From Tremella fuciformis (Eukaryota > Basidiomycota > Tremellomycetes > Tremellales > Tremellaceae): DNA of 64,000 nt. Made by a program: the position numbers and the translations under genes. Below the pieces are notes generated by a model, which was given only the letters and a program-made list of their open reading frames with translations, had not been told where the DNA came from and made no database searches. Positions 1 through 14,000 of the stretch are shown one piece after another. The stretch covers positions 2,170,001 to 2,234,000 of the forward strand of contig CP136491.1 of the NCBI GenBank assembly GCA_032768795.1, given 5' to 3'. Each line of letters starts with the position of its first letter. Within the stretch, counting starts at the first letter, position 1.

Positions 1-2327
1 GGCGAGTTGAGCGATTGCACCTTACCATTTCCAATGGGGTCAGAACAGTCCTTGTTCATTCCGGAAAGCCTCAAAATCTTTGAGCTGAAGCAGCAAATTA
101 TATTTATTGCCTACACTCGAAATCGCACGCCCTGTGGTCCAAAGCAGGAAATACCGGAAGACAAATGGCAAAATCGAAATGGTCAGATTACACACCTTCG
201 ACCATATGACTGCAAAGCATTGTCCCGAAATCATACAGAGAAAAACAAGCTTGCACCAAGATATCAAGAGGGGATCCTTGTGGGGTACCAAGAGGCCACA
301 AACAATTACCGGATATATTCAAAATCAACCGGCAGCATCACCATCAGCAGAGATGTTGTGTTTGCAAACACTGAACTCAATTCTGAGCAACTTGAAATTC
401 CAGAGGTGGGATTTGATATTTCACGGCCTCAAATCGAGTCCAATGAGCCTGTCCTCTTGCAGGATGATGGTCCGTCCGTGCCTCCATCACCTGTGAAAAC
501 GGGAATGGCCCAAGTTGAACGTTTCTTCCGAAATCCGGCAGATGAGCAACAAAAGAACAAGCAAGCTCCCAAACTCATTGAAAGAGATCATCATCGCCAA
601 ATTGCTACAGAACGCCGCGCTTCCGCTCCAGCAATACCGCAGCAAGGGGGGCATAATGGCGATAATTATACTGACTCAGAATCAAGCTCAGGAAGCTCAG
701 TTGAGCTGAATTTGCGAGATGATGAGGAATTTGAGGGAGCCAACATTGCCTATGCTTTACTTGCAACCAATGTACCTCAGACATACTTGCAAGCGCGCAA
801 TTCTGGCAAGTGGGAGCACTGGAAGTCAAGTATGGACTTAGAGCTTGCAAAAATGGACAAATATCGAGTTTGGGAGGTTGTGGACCGCTCAAATCAAAGA
901 GTCCTCAAAGGAAAATGGGTCTACACCAGAAAGATTGATGGTGAAACCGGTAAACCTTCAACCTACAAGGCCAGATTTGTTGCCAAGGGCTATTCACAAA
1001 TTGAAGGACTCGATTTCAACGAGTTATTTGCCTCTGTTGCGCACAAGGACACCATCAGAGTCTTCCTGGCCTTGGTCAATCACTTCAACATGGAGTGTGA
1101 CCAAGTAGACATCATTGCAGCCTTCCTCAATGGCGATTTGGAAGAGGAAATATATATGGAACAACCAGAAGGCTCCAACATTCCTGCGGGCAAAGTTTTG
1201 CGACTCAGAAAATCGCTCTATGGTCTCAAGCAGTCTCCTAGATGCTTCAACAAAGCTCTGGACAATTGGCTTCGGTCTCAAGGCCTCAAACCAACCTCTG
1301 CAGACCCCTGCCTTTACTACAAATTCGAAAATGGCAATTTCCTCATGCTCTCAGTTCATGTGGATGATCAGTTGATTGCTTGCAACAACAGAAAGTATTT
1401 GGACGCTTTCAAAATCGCTCTCAACTCAGAATTTGAGTGCAAGGACTCACAGGGCCGGTTTCCTATTTCCTAGGCTTCAATATTCATCGAGATCGGACAC
1501 AGAACAAGCTGTTTATGAGTCAAGAACATTATTTGGAGTCAATTTTGGACCGGTTTGGTATGAGTGACTGCAATCCAGCCAGAACTCCTCTACCTACCAA
1601 TTTTCGCCCAATTCCAGCCACAGATACCGAGTTTGAGGAGGCAAAGCATTACCCATATGCCCAAGCAGTGGGAGCCATTCTTTATGCCTCAACAATCACA
1701 AGACCAGATCTTGCCTTTCCAGCTTCTCTGTTGTCAAGATATATATCAAAATACAACACAGAGCACTGGAAAGCGGCCAAACATTTACTTCGGTATATCA
1801 GAGGCACCACAGACCTTTGTTTGACCTTCAACAAAGAGAATTCAAACAGAATTGCTCTGGGCTATGCAGATGCAGACTGGGGAGGTGATCTAGACACAAG
1901 GAGATCGACCACAGGCTACATCTTCAAGGTCTATGGTGGCATAGTTGCCTGGAAAAGTCGGCGGCAAAATACAGTGGCGCTTTCTACCACAGAAGCTGAG
2001 CTCATGGCCTCTTCTGAAGCGACCAGGCAAGCCATTTGGCTCAGGCAACTTCTCAGTGATCTTCAGCTTGGTCTACAGGAGCCCCTGCCAATCCTAAACG
2101 ACAACAATGGAGCAATTGCCTTGTCAAAGAACCCAGTCAACCATGACAAGTCAAAGCACATTGATATGAGACACAAGTTTGTCAGGGAGAAGGTGGAGGA
2201 CAACACAGTGACTCTGTCCCATGTCCCATCAGCTGAGAACATGGCAGATCTCCTCACCAAATCGCTCCCAGCAGAGGTATTCAACAGGCTGAGGGATCTA
2301 CTTGGAGTTCAGCAAAGATCAGATTGA
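1..2327 (+). pseudogene. Copia H gag-pol, integrase end to RNase H, broken
   Basis: The remnant runs from the end of the integrase core through reverse transcriptase and RNase H to the family C-terminus. Reverse transcriptase is recognisable by the KGKWVYTRKI and DQVDIIAAFLNGDLEEEIYME blocks and an HVDD catalytic motif near 1360. RNase H shows ADADWGG, TTEAELMA and NDNNGAIAL. Three lesions break it: TGA at 81-83 where intact copies have a Trp codon, a 4-nt insertion shortly after it (about 103-110), and an extra CA near 1450. The two long open stretches (7-1473 and 1437-2327) are therefore in different frames. It cannot make a full polyprotein; an RNA from it could still be mobilised by intact relatives. 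Element G carries the same lesions. Confidence 0.85.
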
Positions 2328-2334
2328 GTGGGAG

Positions 2335-2487
2335 TGTCGGAATTGTGAGCAATACTGATCTGTGCCACACTGCCACACTGCCACATCGCTTCTAGCTCTT
2401 TCCTATTACATAAGGAAACTCTGTAGCATCGCTTTTCCTGCTCTGAGAGCAGGGAGCAGTCTCTATGCACTTCTTATTCATCCGACA
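2335..2487 (+). repeat. 3' LTR of copia H
   Basis: 153 bp, TGTCGG...CCGACA, directly after the purine tract. It belongs to LTR type 1, whose middle holds the TTTCC...GGAAA inverted repeat. It differs in the middle from the G 3' LTR although the interiors match. Confidence 0.9.
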
Positions 2488-2786
2488 GAATCGGCCACTG
2501 CTTTGGCTGCAGCCAAGAGACCGACCAGATTTGTCTCCAGGCCAAGAGACATATCGGAGTATTGCGATTTCCACAAATTCCATGGGCACAACAATGCAGA
2601 ATGTCGAAATCAGCAAAGATCAAGCAGGCAAAGACAACCAGTGGTGCCCACGGCCGAAATCGCTTCCCTCAGCCTTGCAAATGGCACCGACATTGGGCCC
2701 GCATCTGCTTTCCATGTCACAGCGACCGCATCAGCCTGCCTGGCAAAATGCGACCGCTATGAATTTATCATCGACTCAGGAGCCAC

Positions 2787-3417
2787 TGTCATGACCCAGC
2801 AAGACATGGGAAGCAACAGAAAGCGACAGAGTGTTTCAGAATCACCAGATCCCAAGCCAGGAGATTACCTCGGTTCATCGAATCAACAACATCGTATCAT
2901 CGATACGATGAAGATATGTTCTCGACACGAGCAGCCTAGGACATCGCTCTCTCGCCACAGCATCAACCATCCTCTCTTATGATGTCAGAAGGAGAGGGGG
3001 AGATATCATCGGATCCGACGGGCCTTTGTAACGATGGAAGATACTGACGGATGGACAGGAGAAACGTCGCCACGTGAAGGGGATATATACCCCCTCCGCT
3101 GGCCGTGAAGAATCCTTTTCCCAAGGATCAAAATATCTCTAGTCTGATAGCTCACTCATAGCCTCACACTTCTTCTAGTGTGACTTGTAGTCTTGACTTG
3201 CACCCTCCTTGCGCTATCAGTCTTTTGTCACGTCACCACAGACCCACCTCCTTTGCCACCACCAGTAGCTTGCCGGATCCTTCCAAGCTACCACTTGTCG
3301 TCCACTCACCAATCACTTTGAGGCTTACCTCCTCTGTGTAAGTACCACCTTAAACCGTCTTATTCGCCCCTGTCTCCATTTGTATAGTCTAGGTCTGGTG
3401 GGGACAGGCCCGTGACA
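2787..3417 (+). mobile_element. Solo LTR of an unrelated LTR retrotransposon (631 bp)
   Basis: Interrupts the protease codons of G. It begins TGTCATGACC and ends CCGTGACA, and is flanked by the 5-bp duplication GCCAC (2782-2786 and 3418-3422). It holds no long open frame. A TATA-like GGATATATACC lies near 3080, which suggests + orientation. TG...CA ends, duplication size and lack of coding capacity fit a solo LTR left by recombination. It shares no obvious sequence with the copia, TRIM or chromovirus LTRs beyond the first bases. Confidence 0.85.
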
Positions 3418-4844
3418 GCCACACATCACATGTGTCATGATGCTCAGATGCTCCCGGATCTCAAACCGGCTCAGAAAATGCAAGTCCGGTTTGGCAGTTC
3501 AGCATACTTGCCTTGCAACATGACTGGCACTATCTACCTTGCCGGAATCCCTTTTCCAGGCTGTCTATATATTCCTGGACTGGATCGGAACCTCTTCTCG
3601 GTGTCCGCAACTCCAGCAGGTCTGGGATGGCAATTTACAGCAGGAAATGCGGATTTATGCAATAACAAGTCTGGAGACAGACTTATCACGGCTCTCAAGT
3701 GGTCCGGCCTCTACATATATCATCAGGAGGCAAGCGCATCAGCAAGCATTGCTTCAACAGCTGATTTACAAGACATTCATGAGCAACTTGGCCATTTGAA
3801 TTTATCCGGTGTGCTCAGAGTTGTCAGTAGTGGGAGAATGGGCAATATCGAAATTTCAGCATCAGATGCAAAGTCATTCCAGCGCCAGAGCCGCATTTCA
3901 GGCAAAACCGGCCGACTTCCATCATTACCAAGCGATGTCAGAGCTTCTACACCGCTTGAGATTGTGCACATTGATTTATGGGGCCCTGCCAGAGTGTCAT
4001 CAATTAATGGAGCTCAGCATTTTCTCACCTGTTATGACGATTTCACCAGAAAAGCCCATCCCTATTTTGTGAAACAAAAGTCTGGCGCATTTGAGGCAAT
4101 TCAGCAATATATCGCTTTAGTTGAAAGGCAATTGTCTACAAAGCTCAAAACGATTAGTTCCGACAATGGTGCTGAATTCTCATCGAATGAGTGGAAGGTG
4201 TTCATGAGGAATCACGGAATTCAGCATGTTCAAGTCCCACCAGATGCGCACACACAGAATGGGCGAGTTGAGCGATTGCACCTTACCATTTCCAATGGGG
4301 TCAGAACAGTCCTTGTTCATTCCGGAAAGCCTCAAAATCTTTGAGCTGAAGCAGCAAATTATATTTATTGCCTACACTCGAAATCGCACGCCCTGTGGTC
4401 CAAAGCAGGAAATACCGGAAGACAAATGGCAAAATCGAAATGGTCAGATTACACACCTTCGACCATATGACTGCAAAGCATTGTCCCGAAATCATACAGA
4501 GAAAAACAAGCTTGCACCAAGATATCAAGAGGGGATCCTTGTGGGGTACCAAGAGGCCACAAACAATTACCGGATATATTCAAAATCAACCGGCAGCATC
4601 ACCATCAGCAGAGATGTTGTGTTTGCAAACACTGAACTCAATTCTGAGCAACTTGAAATTCCAGAGGTGGGATTTGATATTTCACGGCCTCAAATCGAGT
4701 CCAATGAGCCTGTCCTCTTGCAGGATGATGGTCCGTCCGTGCCTCCATCACCTGTGAAAACGGGAATGGCCCAAGTTGAACGTTTCTTCCGAAATCCGGC
4801 AGATGAGCAACAAAAGAACAAGCAAGCTCCCAAACTCATTGAAA

Positions 4845-4997
4845 TGTCGGATGAATAAGAAGTGCATAGAGAGAGTTCCCTGCTCACAGAGCAGGAAAAG
4901 CGATGCTATGGATATGAAACACTTCAGGGGAAGTGGGAGAAAGCGATGTGGCAGTGTGGCAGTGTGGCACAGATCAGTATTGCTCACAATTCCGACA
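4845..4997 (-). repeat. 3' LTR of copia F
   Basis: 153 bp, same as 37138-37290; LTR type 2 (TGAAGTGTTTCA in the middle). The purine tract of F (complement of CTCCCACTC) follows at 4998. Confidence 0.92.
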
Positions 4998-5004
4998 CTC
5001 CCAC

Positions 5005-8000
5005 TCAATCTGATCTTTGCTGAACTCCAAGTAGATCCCTCAGCCTGTTGAATACCTCTGCTGGGAGCGCCTTAGTGAGGAGATCCGCCATGTTCTCAGC
5101 TGATGGCACATGGGACAGTGTCACTGTGTTGTCCTCCACCTTCTCCCTGACAAACTTGTGTCTCATATCAATGTGCTTTGACTTGTCATGGTTGACTGGG
5201 TTCTTTGACAAGGCAATTGCTCCATTGTTGTCGTTTAGAATTGGCAATGGCTGGTCCAATTCGAGCTGGAGATCACTGAGAAGTTGCCTGAGCCAAATGG
5301 CTTGTCTGGTCGCTTCAGAAGAGGCCATAAGCTCTGCTTCTGTGGTGGAAAGCGCCACTGTATTTTGACGTCGACTTTTCCAGGCCACAACTCCACCATA
5401 GACCTTGAAGATGTAGCCTGTAGTCGATCTCCTTGTATCTAGATCGCCTCCCCAGTCTGCATCTGCATAGCCCAGAGCAATCCTGTTTGAATTCTCTTTG
5501 TTGAAGGTCAAACAAAGGTCTGTGGTGCCTCTGATGTACCGAAGTAGATGTTTGGCCGCTTTCCAGTGCTCTGTGTTGTATTTGGATATATATCTTGACA
5601 GCAGGGAAGCTGGAAAAGCGAGATCTGGTCTTGTGATTGTTGAGGCATAAAGAATGGCTCCCACTGCTTGGGCATATGGGTAGTGCTTTGCCTCCTCATA
5701 CTCGGTATCTGTGGCTGGAATAGGGCGAAAATTGGCAGGCAGAGGAGTTCTGGCTGGGTTGCAGTCACTCATACCAAACCGGTCCAAAATTGACTCCAAA
5801 TAATGTTCTTGACTCATGAACAGCTTGTTCTGAGTCCGATCTCGATGTATATTGAATCCCAAGAAGTAGGAGACTGGACCTGAGTCCTTGCACTCAAATT
5901 CTGAGTTGAGAGCAATTTTGAATGCGTCCAAATACTTTCTGTTGTTGCAAGCAATCAACTGATCATCCACATGAACAGAGAGCATGAGGAAATTGCCATT
6001 TTCGAATTTGTAGTAAAGACAGGGGTCTGCAGAGGTTGGTTTGAGGCCTTGAGATCGAAGCCAATTATCTAGAGCCTTGTTGAAGCATCTAGGAGATTGC
6101 TTCAAGCCATAAAGCGATTTTCTGAGTCGCAAAATTTGGCCTGCAGGAATGTTGGAGCCTTCTGGTGGTTCCATATATATCTCCTCCTCTAAATCGCCAT
6201 TGAGGAAGGCTGCAATGATGTCTACTTGGTCACACTCCATGTTAAAGTGATTGACCAATGCCAGGAAGACTCTGATAGTGTCCTTGTGTGCAACAGAGGC
6301 AAATAACTCGTTGAAATCGAGTCCTTCAATCTGGGAATAACCCTTGGCAACAAATCTGGCCTTGTAGGTTGAAGGTTGGCCGGTTTCACCATCAATTTTC
6401 CGAGTGTAGACCCATTTGCCTTTGAGAACTCTTTGATTTGAGCGATCCACAAGCTCCCAAACTCGATATTTGTCCATTTTGGCAAGCTCTGAGTCCATGC
6501 TGGCTCTCCAGTGCTCCCACTCGCCAGAATTTCGCGCTTGCAAGTATGTTTGAGGTATATTGGTTGCAAGTAAGGCATAGGCAATGTTTGCTCCTTCAAA
6601 TTCCTCATCATCTCGCAAATTCAGCTCATCTGAGCTTTCAGAGCTTGATTCAGAGTCTGTGTTATCGCCATTATGCCCCCCTTGCTGCGGTATTGCTGGA
6701 GCGGAAGCGCGGCGTTCTGCAGCAACTTGGCGATGATGATCTCTTTCAATGAGTTTGGGAGCTGGTTTGTTGTTTTGCTGCTCATTTGCCAAATTCCGGA
6801 AGAACCGCTCAACCTCCTGCATTCCCTGTTTTGGTGGCGGTAGAGGCTCCTGCAGACAATCTTCCTGCAAAAGGACAGGTTCATCGGACTCGATTTGAGG
6901 CCGTGAATCATTAAGTTCCAATTCCGGAATTTCAATTTGCTGAGAATTGAATTCTGTGTTCGCAAAAACAACATCCCGGCTGATTGTGATGCTGCCGGTC
7001 ACTTTGGAATATATCCGGTAATTGTTGGTGGCCTCTTGATACCCCACAAGGATCCCCTCTTGATATCTTGGTGCAAGCTTATTCTTCTCAATGTGATTTC
7101 GGAAAAATGCCTTGCAGCCAAATGGTTGAAGGTGTGTAATTTGGCAATTTCGATTTTGCCATTTGTCTTCAGGTATTTCCTGCCTTGGCCCACAGGGTGT
7201 GCGGTTTCGAGTGTAGGCTATATAATTTGCCGCTTCAGCCCAAAGATTTTGAGGTAATCCTGTCGGAATTGTGAGCAATCCTGATCTGTGCCACACTGCC
7301 ACACTGCAACATCGCTTCTAGCCCTTTCCTATTACATAAGGAAACTCTATAGCGTCGCTTTTCCTGCTCTCTGAGCAGGGAACATGTCTTATGCACTTCA
7401 TATCATCCGACAGGTTATGAGCCTGAATCGCATCCGATTCGCCTGCCGACAAGTGACCCAATAGAGCTCGACGCGCTCTTTCACGAGGTACCCTCGGATT
7501 TTCGGTAGCTTCAGCGGTTCACCCGCAATCGCCTTTGCCAAATACTCGGTTTCCGGCTACCCTCCTCCCTACCTACCATCTCTGTCGCTTCACCTACAAG
7601 CGCCAGAAGAACACAGCACTTTCTCTACAGTGCGAACACACGTCTTACGGCCCCTGAAGAGTCCAGCACTCACAGAAGGCCGGGATAACGGACGTTCACA
7701 ACTTCAACAATTTCTCGCGATCTAGCCACCCGATCGATCTCTCCGTTTTACACAGCACCGTCTGTTGTTGGATCCATCGTCACGGTAAAGCACAGCCCGG
7801 CAGCTAGTACCGTTCCCGAGATATCGATTTATCAATTTCGGCAAACTGCAAATTTGGAGTTGAGTCTTCCAACACCAGGAAATCGATTTCTCGCCCATTA
7901 CTCCACCGATCCGCCTGCCGTTCCCACACAACATAGGGGCCACTACAGGCTATATTTCAGCACCGGCAGAGCACAATCGGCCGACTTGTTCTCGAGTAAT

Positions 8001-11000
8001 TCCATCATTCCTGAAATCGGATTTCCGATTTCTCAACATCATTGCTTCTGCCCTATCGCTGGGCGAAATCGCGGCCTGCTGGGCTTGGCAGGTGAAGGCA
8101 AACGTCCTGGCCGGTCTAGGTTACACCGAGGGAGTTCAAGCAAATCCGGACCTGGCTCTGCAGAAATCAAACCTTGGGCCGATTCCCAGGCTTGGTGGAG
8201 CACCCAGGAGGTCGTACACCGTTCCGGTGGCCGCAGAATCCAGTGAAACCTGGTGGGCAGCCTCTGAGCCTTCTGGCAATTCAAGCTGCTCTCGCTTTCA
8301 GCTGAGTCTCTCTGAGAGTCTCATTCAAACTTTTGCGATTGCAGCTGACACCCGCATATTTAAAATCTCTCCTTTGCACACAATATACTTCGCAACGGCC
8401 TCTATCATCCCTATCAACAAAACCGAATTTGATCGAGCCGTTCTTGAGAAATAATTTTTTGGAAATGGAGGAGAGCGAAATCAAAATCAAAGTTGTTACT
8501 TTGAAAGGCAGCGATAATTATCCTCAATGGGAATCGCATATCGCCACCACCCTCATGGGCAAGGGACTGCTTGCCTGCATCAGAACCGAACCGATTTCGC
8601 CAATTTCAGCTGCAGAACAGCTCAAATTCGATAAGGCCTTTTCCATCATCTTTCAGTCGCTCTCTGAGACCGTCCAAGCCGCCCTGCCAGCCTCAGTCAA
8701 AGACTGGACATCGCCCTCACCCAAGGCTCTTTGGGACGAAATTAAGCGGCAGCATTCAGCCTCAACCGGTGCCAGGCAGGCCGCTTTATTCCAATCGCTT
8801 GCCAGAGCTTCAATTATCGATGGAGAAGATCCAATGCCGGTCCTAGCAGCCCAACAGAGCGCCCACACCCAGCTGAACAGCTCAGGCGAAATTATATCCG
8901 ATAAAATCCTTGCATTCTGCATGACTCTTGCTCTCCCTGAGTCATATGCAACTACAAAGCAGAATCTCTGGATGCGACAGCCTCTCAGCTCTTCAGAGGT
9001 CAAATCGGCAGTCCAGGCTGAATATGAGAGGCGGAAAAATTCCGATTCAGCATCAGCTCTTGCTGCAGCAAGGAGACCGGTTCCATTCAAGCCAAATCGC
9101 CCCAGAGATATGTCAAAATACTGCGATCATCACCGGATTCATGGCCACAGCAATGCAGAATGTCATAATCAACAAAATCGGATCCAGCAGACACAAAGAA
9201 TTCCACCCAAGGCCGAAATTGCCTCTGTCAGCCCTGAGACCGATACCGACATTGGGCCAGCATCTGCTTTCAATGCAGTAGCGACCGCATCCGCCTATCA
9301 TGCAAAATGCGACCGCTATGAATTTATTATCGATTCTGGAGCAACACATCACATGTGTAATGATGCTCAAATGCTATCGGATCTGAAACCGGCTCAGAAA
9401 ATGCAAGTCCGGTTTGGCAATTCAGCCCATTTGCCTTGCAACATGACCGGTACCCTCTACATTGCCGGAATCGCTTTTCCAGGCTGTCTATATATTCCTG
9501 GGCTTGATCGGAACCTCATTTCGGTCTCTGCAACTCCACAAGGCCTGGGATGGAAATTTGCGGCCGGAAATGCCCAACTCTGCAGAATGGACACCGGAAA
9601 TCATCTCCTCACAGCCCCAAAGCGATCCGGGTTGTATGTATATCAGGAGGCAAGCGCATCAGCCAATATCGCTTCTACAGCTGATATCCAAGACATCCAT
9701 GAGCGACTTGGCCATCTGAACATATCTGCAATCATGAGAGTCATCAGGAGTGGAAGAATGGGCAATATCGAAATTTCAGCTTCAGATGCAAAGTCATTCC
9801 AGTGCCAGAGCTGCATTTTAGGCAAAACCGGCCGACTTCCATCATTACCAAGCGATGTCAGAGCATCTACACCGCTTGAGATTGTCCACATTGATTTATG
9901 GGGCCCTGCCAGAGTACCATCAATTAATGGAGCTCGATATTTCCTCACTTGTTATGATGATTTCACAAGGAAATCGCATTTATATTTCCTCAAACAGAAA
10001 TCAGGAGCATTTGAGGCGATTCAGCAATATATCGCTTTAGTTGAAAGGCAATTGTCTACAAAGGTCAAAACAATCAGATCCGACAATGGTGGTGAATTCT
10101 CCTCAAATGAGTGGAAACAATTCATGAGGAATCACGGAATTCAGCATATTCAGGTCCCACCAGATGCGCACACTCAAAATGGGCGAGTTGAAAGATTGCA
10201 CCTCACAATCCTCAATGGAGTGAGAACAGTCCTTGTTCATTCCGGATTGCCTCAGAATCTATGGGCTGAAGCGGCAAATTATATAGCCTACACTCGAAAT
10301 CGCACACCCTGTGGGCCAAAGCAGGAAATACCCGAAGACAATGTCGGATGATATGAAGTGCATAAGACATGTTCCCTGCTCAGAGAGCAGGAAAAGCGAC
10401 GCTATAGAGTTTCCTTATGTAATAGGAAAGGGCTAGAAGCGATGTTGCAGTGTGGCAGTGTGGCACAGATCAGGATTGCTCACAATTCCGACACTCCCAC
10501 TCAATCTGATCTTTGCTGAACTCCAAGTAGATCCCTCAACCTGTTGAATACCTCTGCTGGGAGCGCCTTGGTGAGGAGATCCGCCATGTTCTCAGCTGAT
10601 GGGACATGTGACAGAGTCACTGTGTTGTCCTCCACCTTCTCCCTGACAAACTTGTGTCTCATGTCAATGTGCTTGGACTTGTCATGGTTGACTGGGTTCT
10701 TTGACAAGGCAATTGCTCCATTGTTGTCGTTTAGAATTGGCAGGGGCTCCTCCAGACCAAGCTGAAGATCACTGAGAAGTTGCCTGAGCCAAATGGCTTG
10801 CCTGGTCGCTTCAGAAGAGGCCATGAGCTCTGCTTCTGTGGTAGAAAGCGCCACTGTATTTTGCCGTCGACTTTTCCAGGCCACAATTCCACCATAGACC
10901 TTGAAGATATAGCCTGTAGTCGATCTTCTTGTGTCTAGATCGCCTCCCCAGTCTGCATCTGCATAGCCTAGGGCAATTCTGGTTGAATTCTCTTTGTTGA

Positions 11001-14000
11001 AGGTCAAACAAAGGTCTGTGGTGCCTCTGATGTACCGAAGTAGATGTTTGGCCGCTTTCCAGTGCTCTGTGTTGTATTTGGATATGTATCTTGATAGCAG
11101 AGAAGCTGGAAAAGCGAGATCCGGTCTTGTAATTGTTGAGGCATAAAGAATGGCTCCCACTGCTTGGGCATATGGGTAATGCTTTGCCTCTTCAAACTCG
11201 GTATCTGTGGCTGGAACAGGGCGAAAACTGGCAGGCAGAGGAGTTCTGGCTGGGTTGCAGTCACTCATACCAAACCGGTCCAAAATTGACTCCAAATAAT
11301 GTTCTTGACTCATAAACAGCTTGTTCTGTGTCCGATCTCGATGAATATTGAAGCCTAGGAAATAGGAAACCGGCCCTGAGTCCTTGCACTCAAATTCTGA
11401 GTTGAGAGCGATTTTGAAAGCGTCCAAATACTTTCTGTTGTTGCAAGCAATCAACTGATCATCCACATGAACTGAGAGCATGAGGAAATTGCCATTTTCG
11501 AATTTGTAGTAAAGGCAGGGGTCTGCAGAGGTTGGTTTGAGGCCTTGAGACCGAAGCCAATTGTCCAGAGCTTTGTTGAAGCATCTAGGAGACTGCTTGA
11601 GACCATAAAGCGATTTTCTGAGTCGCAAAACTTTGCCCGCAGGAATGTTGGAGCCTTCTGGTGGTTCCATATATATTTCCTCTTCCAAATCGCCATTGAG
11701 GAAGGCTGCAATGATGTCTACTTGGTCACACTCCATGTTGAAGTGATTGACCAAGGCCAGGAAGACTCTGATGGTGTCCTTGTGCGCAACAGAGGCAAAT
11801 AACTCGTTGAAATCGAGTCCTTCAATTTGTGAATAGCCCTTGGCAACAAATCTGGCCTTGTAGGTTGAAGGTTTACCGGTTTCACCATCGATCTTTCTGG
11901 TGTAGACCCATTTTCCTTTGAGGACTCTTTGATTTGAGCGATCCACAACCGCCCAAACTCGATATTTGTCCATTTTGGCAAGCTCAGAATCCATGCTGGA
12001 TTTCCAGTGCTCCCACTCGCCAGAATTGCGCGCTTGCAAATATGTTTGAGGTATATTTGTTGCGAGCATAGCACAGGCAACATTTGCATCTTGAATCTCG
12101 TTCTCAAATTCCTCATCATCTCGCAAATTCAGCTCATCTGATGAGTCTGAGTCGCTTGAATTATCGCCATTATGCCCCCCTTGCTGCGGTATCGGTGGTG
12201 CAGCAGAAGCGCGGCGTTCTGCAGCAATTTGGCGATGATGATCTCTTTCAATGATATTTGGAATTTGTAAATTTTGATTGACGACTTTTTGCTCATTTGC
12301 CAAATTCCGAAAGAACCGTTCAATCTGGGGCATTCCGGTTTTTACAGGTGATAGGGGCATGTATGAAGCATCATTCTGCAAAAGAACAGATTTGTCGGGC
12401 TCGATTTGAGGCCGTGACCCTTTAGGTTCCAATTCCGGAATTTCAATTTGCTCAGAATTGAATTCTGTGTTTGCAAAGATAACATCCCGGCTGATGGTGA
12501 TGCTGCCGGACTGTTTTGAATATATCCGGTAATTGTTGGTGGCCTCCTGATACCCCACAAGGATGCCCTCTTGATATCTTGGTGCCAGCTTGTTTTTCTC
12601 TGTATGATTTCGGAAAAATGCTTTGCAGCCAAATGGTTGAAGGTGTGTAATTTGGCAATTTCGATTTTGCCACTTGTCTTCGGGTATTTCCTGCTTTGGC
12701 CCACAGGGTGTGCGATTTCGAGTGTAGGCTATATAATTTGCCGCTTCAGCCCATAGATTCTGAGGCAATCCGGAATGAACAAGGACTGTTCTCACTCCAT
12801 TGAGGATTGTGAGGTGCAATCTTTCAACTCGCCCATTTTGAGTGTGCGCATCTGGTGGGACCTGAATATGCTGAATTCCGTGATTCCTCATGAATTGTTT
12901 CCACTCATTTGAGGAGAATTCACCACCATTGTCGGATCTGATTGTTTTGACCTTTGTAGACAATTGCCTTTCAACTAAAGCGATATATTGCTGAATCGCC
13001 TCAAATGCTCCTGATTTCTGTTTGAGGAAATATAAATGCGATTTCCTTGTGAAATCATTGTCGGAATTGTGAGCAATCCTGATCTCTGCCACACTGCCAC
13101 ACTGCCACATCGCTTCTACTCCTTCCCCTGAAATGTTTCAGAGTTGTAGCATCGCTTTTCCTGCTCTCTGAGCAACAGATGTCTCTATGCACTTCATATC
13201 ATCCGACAGGTTATGAGCCTGAATCGCATCCGATTCGCCTGCCGACAAGTGACCCAATAGAGCTCGACGTGCTTTTTCACGAGGTATCCTCGGATCTTTG
13301 GTAGCCTCAGCGGTTCACCCGCAATTGCCTTCGCCAATTACACGGCTTCCGGCTTCTGGCAACCTATCTACCATCTCTGTCGCTTCACCTACAAACGCCA
13401 GAACGACACAGCACTCTATCTACAGTGCAAGCACACGTCTTACGGCCCCTGAAGAGTCCAGCACTCACAGAAGGCCGAAATAACGGACGTTCACAACTTC
13501 AACGATTTCTCGCGATCTAGCCACCCGATCGATCTCTTCGTTTTACACGGCACCGTCTGTTGTTGCATCCATCGTCACGGTAAAGCACAGCCCGGCAGCT
13601 AGTATCGTTCCCGAGATATCGAATTATCATTTTTGGCAAACTGCAAATTTGGTGTTGAGTCTTCCAACACCAGGAAATCGATTTCTCGCCCATTACTCCA
13701 CCGATCCGCCTGCCGTTCCTACACAACATAAAGGCCACTACAGGCTATATTCCAGCACCGGCAGAGCACAATCGACCGACTCGTTCTCGAGTAATTCCAT
13801 CATTCCTGAAATCGGATTTCCGATTTCTCAACAACATCGCTTCTGCCCTATCGCTGGGCGAAATCGCGGCCTGCTGGGCTTGGCAGGTGAAGGCAAACGT
13901 CCTGGCCGGTCTAGGTTACACCGAGGGAGTTCAAGCAAATCCGGACTTGGCTCTGCAGAAGTCAATTCTAGGCCAATCCCTAGCGTTGCTGGAGCACCCA

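Larger units (their letters stand above)
1..2487 (+). mobile_element. Copia element H, 3' half (5' part outside window)
   Basis: This is the 3' part of a Ty1/copia element running off the left edge. It ends in the purine tract GAGTGGGAG and an LTR at 2335-2487. The sequence right after the LTR (GAATCGGCC) is the middle of the gag of another copy (G), so H sits inside G; the expected target duplication is GAATC, but its left copy is outside the window. Its internal sequence is almost identical to G at 4262-4844 and 37296-39046, including three disabling changes. Confidence 0.88.

Noticed and set aside
7854..8246. 130-149 codon frame in the copia leader as an extra gene
   Set aside because: The frame is shifted or shortened in F and D while the nucleotide sequence stays similar, so protein conservation is not supported.
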